Assembly (NCBI GenBank): GCA_009885185.1
Contig: VFLF01000371.1
Span: 1 to 5,888, forward strand
Source: Nitrosomonadales bacterium
Lineage (GTDB): Bacteria > Pseudomonadota > Gammaproteobacteria > Burkholderiales > SG8-41
DNA: 5,888 nt
Direction of reading: 5' to 3'
Part shown: piece by piece, positions 4,783 through 5,888 of the stretch
Numbering within the stretch: the first letter of the stretch is position 1
Layout: every line of letters starts with the position of its first letter
Notes under the pieces: model-generated
What the model was told of the DNA's origin: nothing
The model's input: the letters and a program-made list of their open reading frames with translations, nothing else
Databases searched by the model: none
Position numbers and translations under genes: made by a program

Positions 4783-5391
4783 ATGGCTGAACAAGAACCC
4801 GACAAAGGCCGTCGCTGCATGCTCGTGGCGGCGAGCACGGTGGCCGGCGGCGTGGCGGCAGTGGCCGCCGGCGTCCCTTTTGTAGCGAGCATGTTGCCGT
4901 CCGAGCGCGCGAAAGCCGCCGGCGCGCCCGTTGAAGCCGATATCAGTCAGCTTGCGCCCGGCGAACGCATGACCGTCGAGTGGCGCGGCAAGCCGGTATG
5001 GATCGTGCGCCGCACGCCGGAAATGCTCGACAGCGTCAAGAAGAATACCGACAAGGTGTCTGATCCCGCGTCGAAGAAGGTGATGCAGCCCAAGTACGCC
5101 ACTAACGAGATGCGTTCCATCAAGCCGGAATACCTGGTGCTGGTCGGCATCTGTACCCATCTGGGCTGTTCGCCGGTGGAAAAATTCCGCGCGCAGGCCG
5201 AGGCTTTCTCGTCCGACTGGAAAGGCGGGTTTTACTGCCCGTGCCACGGCTCGCTGTTTGATCTGGCGGGCCGCGTCTATAAAAACGTGCCTGCGCCCGA
5301 TAATCTGATTGTGCCGCCGCACAAGTTCCTCGCCGATGGTCGCATATTGATCGGCGAAGACGCCGGCGCCAGCGACAAAGGAGCCGCGTAA
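4783..5391 (+). CDS. petA: Ubiquinol-cytochrome c reductase Rieske iron-sulfur subunit
   Basis: This is the high-potential [2Fe-2S] subunit of the cytochrome bc1 complex; it takes an electron from ubiquinol at the Qo site and passes it to cytochrome c1 on the periplasmic side. The 202-residue protein (from MAEQEPDKGRR) has a twin-arginine pair (Arg10-Arg11 in GRRCML) before one hydrophobic anchor (about 13-37), then the soluble Rieske domain. Box 1 is CTHLGC (124-129) and box 2 is CPCHGS (152-157): Cys124, His126, Cys152 and His155 bind the cluster, and Cys129 and Cys154 form the expected disulfide. The 130-151 insert between the boxes and the NVPAP Pro-loop (168-172) are typical of bc1 Rieske proteins. 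The start at 4783 has a Shine-Dalgarno sequence and puts the RR motif near the N-terminus. petB follows after 2 bases. It is very likely a Tat substrate. Confidence 0.97.
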   Translation: MAEQEPDKGRRCMLVAASTVAGGVAAVAAGVPFVASMLPSERAKAAGAPVEADISQLAPGERMTVEWRGKPVWIVRRTPEMLDSVKKNTDKVSDPASKKVMQPKYATNEMRSIKPEYLVLVGICTHLGCSPVEKFRAQAEAFSSDWKGGFYCPCHGSLFDLAGRVYKNVPAPDNLIVPPHKFLADGRILIGEDAGASDKGAA

Positions 5392-5393
5392 AC

Positions 5394-5888
5394 ATGGCCG
5401 CTAGCAAAAAAGAACCCGTGGTCATCAGCGGCGCAGGTCCGCTCAACGCGCCGATCGGCGGATTGCTGACGTGGGTGGATCAGCGTTTTCCGATGATGTC
5501 GCTGTGGAAAGAGCATCTGGCGGAATACTACGCGCCGAAGAATTTCAATTTCTGGTATTTCTTCGGCTCGCTGGCGATGGTGGTGCTGGTGCTGCAAATC
5601 GTCACCGGTATTTTCCTGGTCATGCATTACAAGCCGTCGGCGACGGAAGCCTTCGCCTCGGTCGAATACATCATGCGCGACGTGCCCGGCGGCTGGCTCA
5701 TCCGCTATATGCATTCCACCGGCGCGTCGGCGTTTTTCGTGGTGATTTACCTGCACATGTTCCGCGGACTGCTGTATGGATCGTATCGCGCGCCGCGTGA
5801 ACTGATCTGGGTCTTCGGCATGATGATTTACCTGGCGCTGATGGCCGAGGCGTTTTTCGGTTACCTGCTGCCGTGGGGCCAGATGTCG
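5394..5888 (+). CDS. petB: Ubiquinol-cytochrome c reductase cytochrome b subunit (partial, 5' 165 codons)
   Basis: Cytochrome b carries hemes bL and bH and both quinone sites of the bc1 complex in the cytoplasmic membrane. The gene runs off the right edge; I translated 165 codons without a stop. Visible parts are a hydrophilic N-terminus, an amphipathic stretch (about 24-46), membrane helix A (about 53-77, ending GIFLVMHY), helix B with heme ligands His107 (RYMHSTGAS) and His121 (YLHMFRGLLYGS) in the expected 14-residue spacing, and helix C (about 135-158) running into LLPWGQMS at the window end, part of the Qo region. The second histidine pair and the PEWY motif would lie outside. AAGGAG (5378-5383), 10 nt before the ATG and inside petA, is its ribosome binding site. 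The next gene is expected to be petC (cytochrome c1). Confidence 0.97.
   Translation, partial: MAASKKEPVVISGAGPLNAPIGGLLTWVDQRFPMMSLWKEHLAEYYAPKNFNFWYFFGSLAMVVLVLQIVTGIFLVMHYKPSATEAFASVEYIMRDVPGGWLIRYMHSTGASAFFVVIYLHMFRGLLYGSYRAPRELIWVFGMMIYLALMAEAFFGYLLPWGQMS

Noticed and set aside
4699..5322. - strand open frame of 207 codons opposite petA
   Set aside because: Shadow of the Rieske gene; no domain, and it runs through the leader of petA.

Overview
The window is a compact, GC-rich stretch of chromosome from a Gram-negative proteobacterium. The order hisF-hisI-hisE-tatA-tatB-tatC, then a membrane-anchored HtrA-type protease, then petA-petB, together with separate (unfused) hisI and hisE, is typical of Betaproteobacteria and of some respiratory or sulfur-oxidising Gammaproteobacteria. 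The order Betaproteobacteria is my first guess; the sequence alone does not settle the genus. Apart from the repeats, everything coding is core housekeeping. I see no phage, transposase, CRISPR or tRNA/rRNA.

Region 1 (about 55-1535, + strand) is the distal end of a histidine operon. hisF and hisI abut (TAA directly followed by ATG), and hisI and hisE overlap by ATGA. Region 2 (1578-3286, + strand) is tatA-tatB-tatC, encoding the twin-arginine translocase. No terminator is visible between hisE and tatA, so his and tat genes may share a transcript. A short GC stem followed by T5 (T-run on both strands) overlaps the end of tatC and lies between the convergent tatC and protease genes. Region 3 (3314-4483, - strand) is a DegS/AlgW-like serine protease with one N-terminal membrane segment, an intact His-Asp-Ser triad and a single PDZ domain. 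Region 4 (4484-4782) is a divergent control region of about 300 bases with an AT-rich core. Region 5 (4783 to the right edge, + strand) is petA (Rieske protein) and the first 165 codons of petB (cytochrome b), the start of a cytochrome bc1 operon.

The genes connect functionally. The Rieske protein starts with a twin-arginine type anchor (GRRCML before a hydrophobic stretch), so it is probably a client of the TatABC system encoded beside it. The HtrA-type protease between them acts in the same periplasmic compartment.

The least ordinary feature is non-coding. Runs of a degenerate heptamer (TTCACRT / GTGAAAY) sit directly before two start codons. Before hisF the run is in one orientation only. 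Between tatA and tatB it is present in both orientations, forming an imperfect 32-bp inverted repeat with a 10-nt loop that starts inside the tatA stop region and ends 10 nt before the tatB start. I found no clearly undescribed protein system; this repeat family is the best candidate for follow-up.
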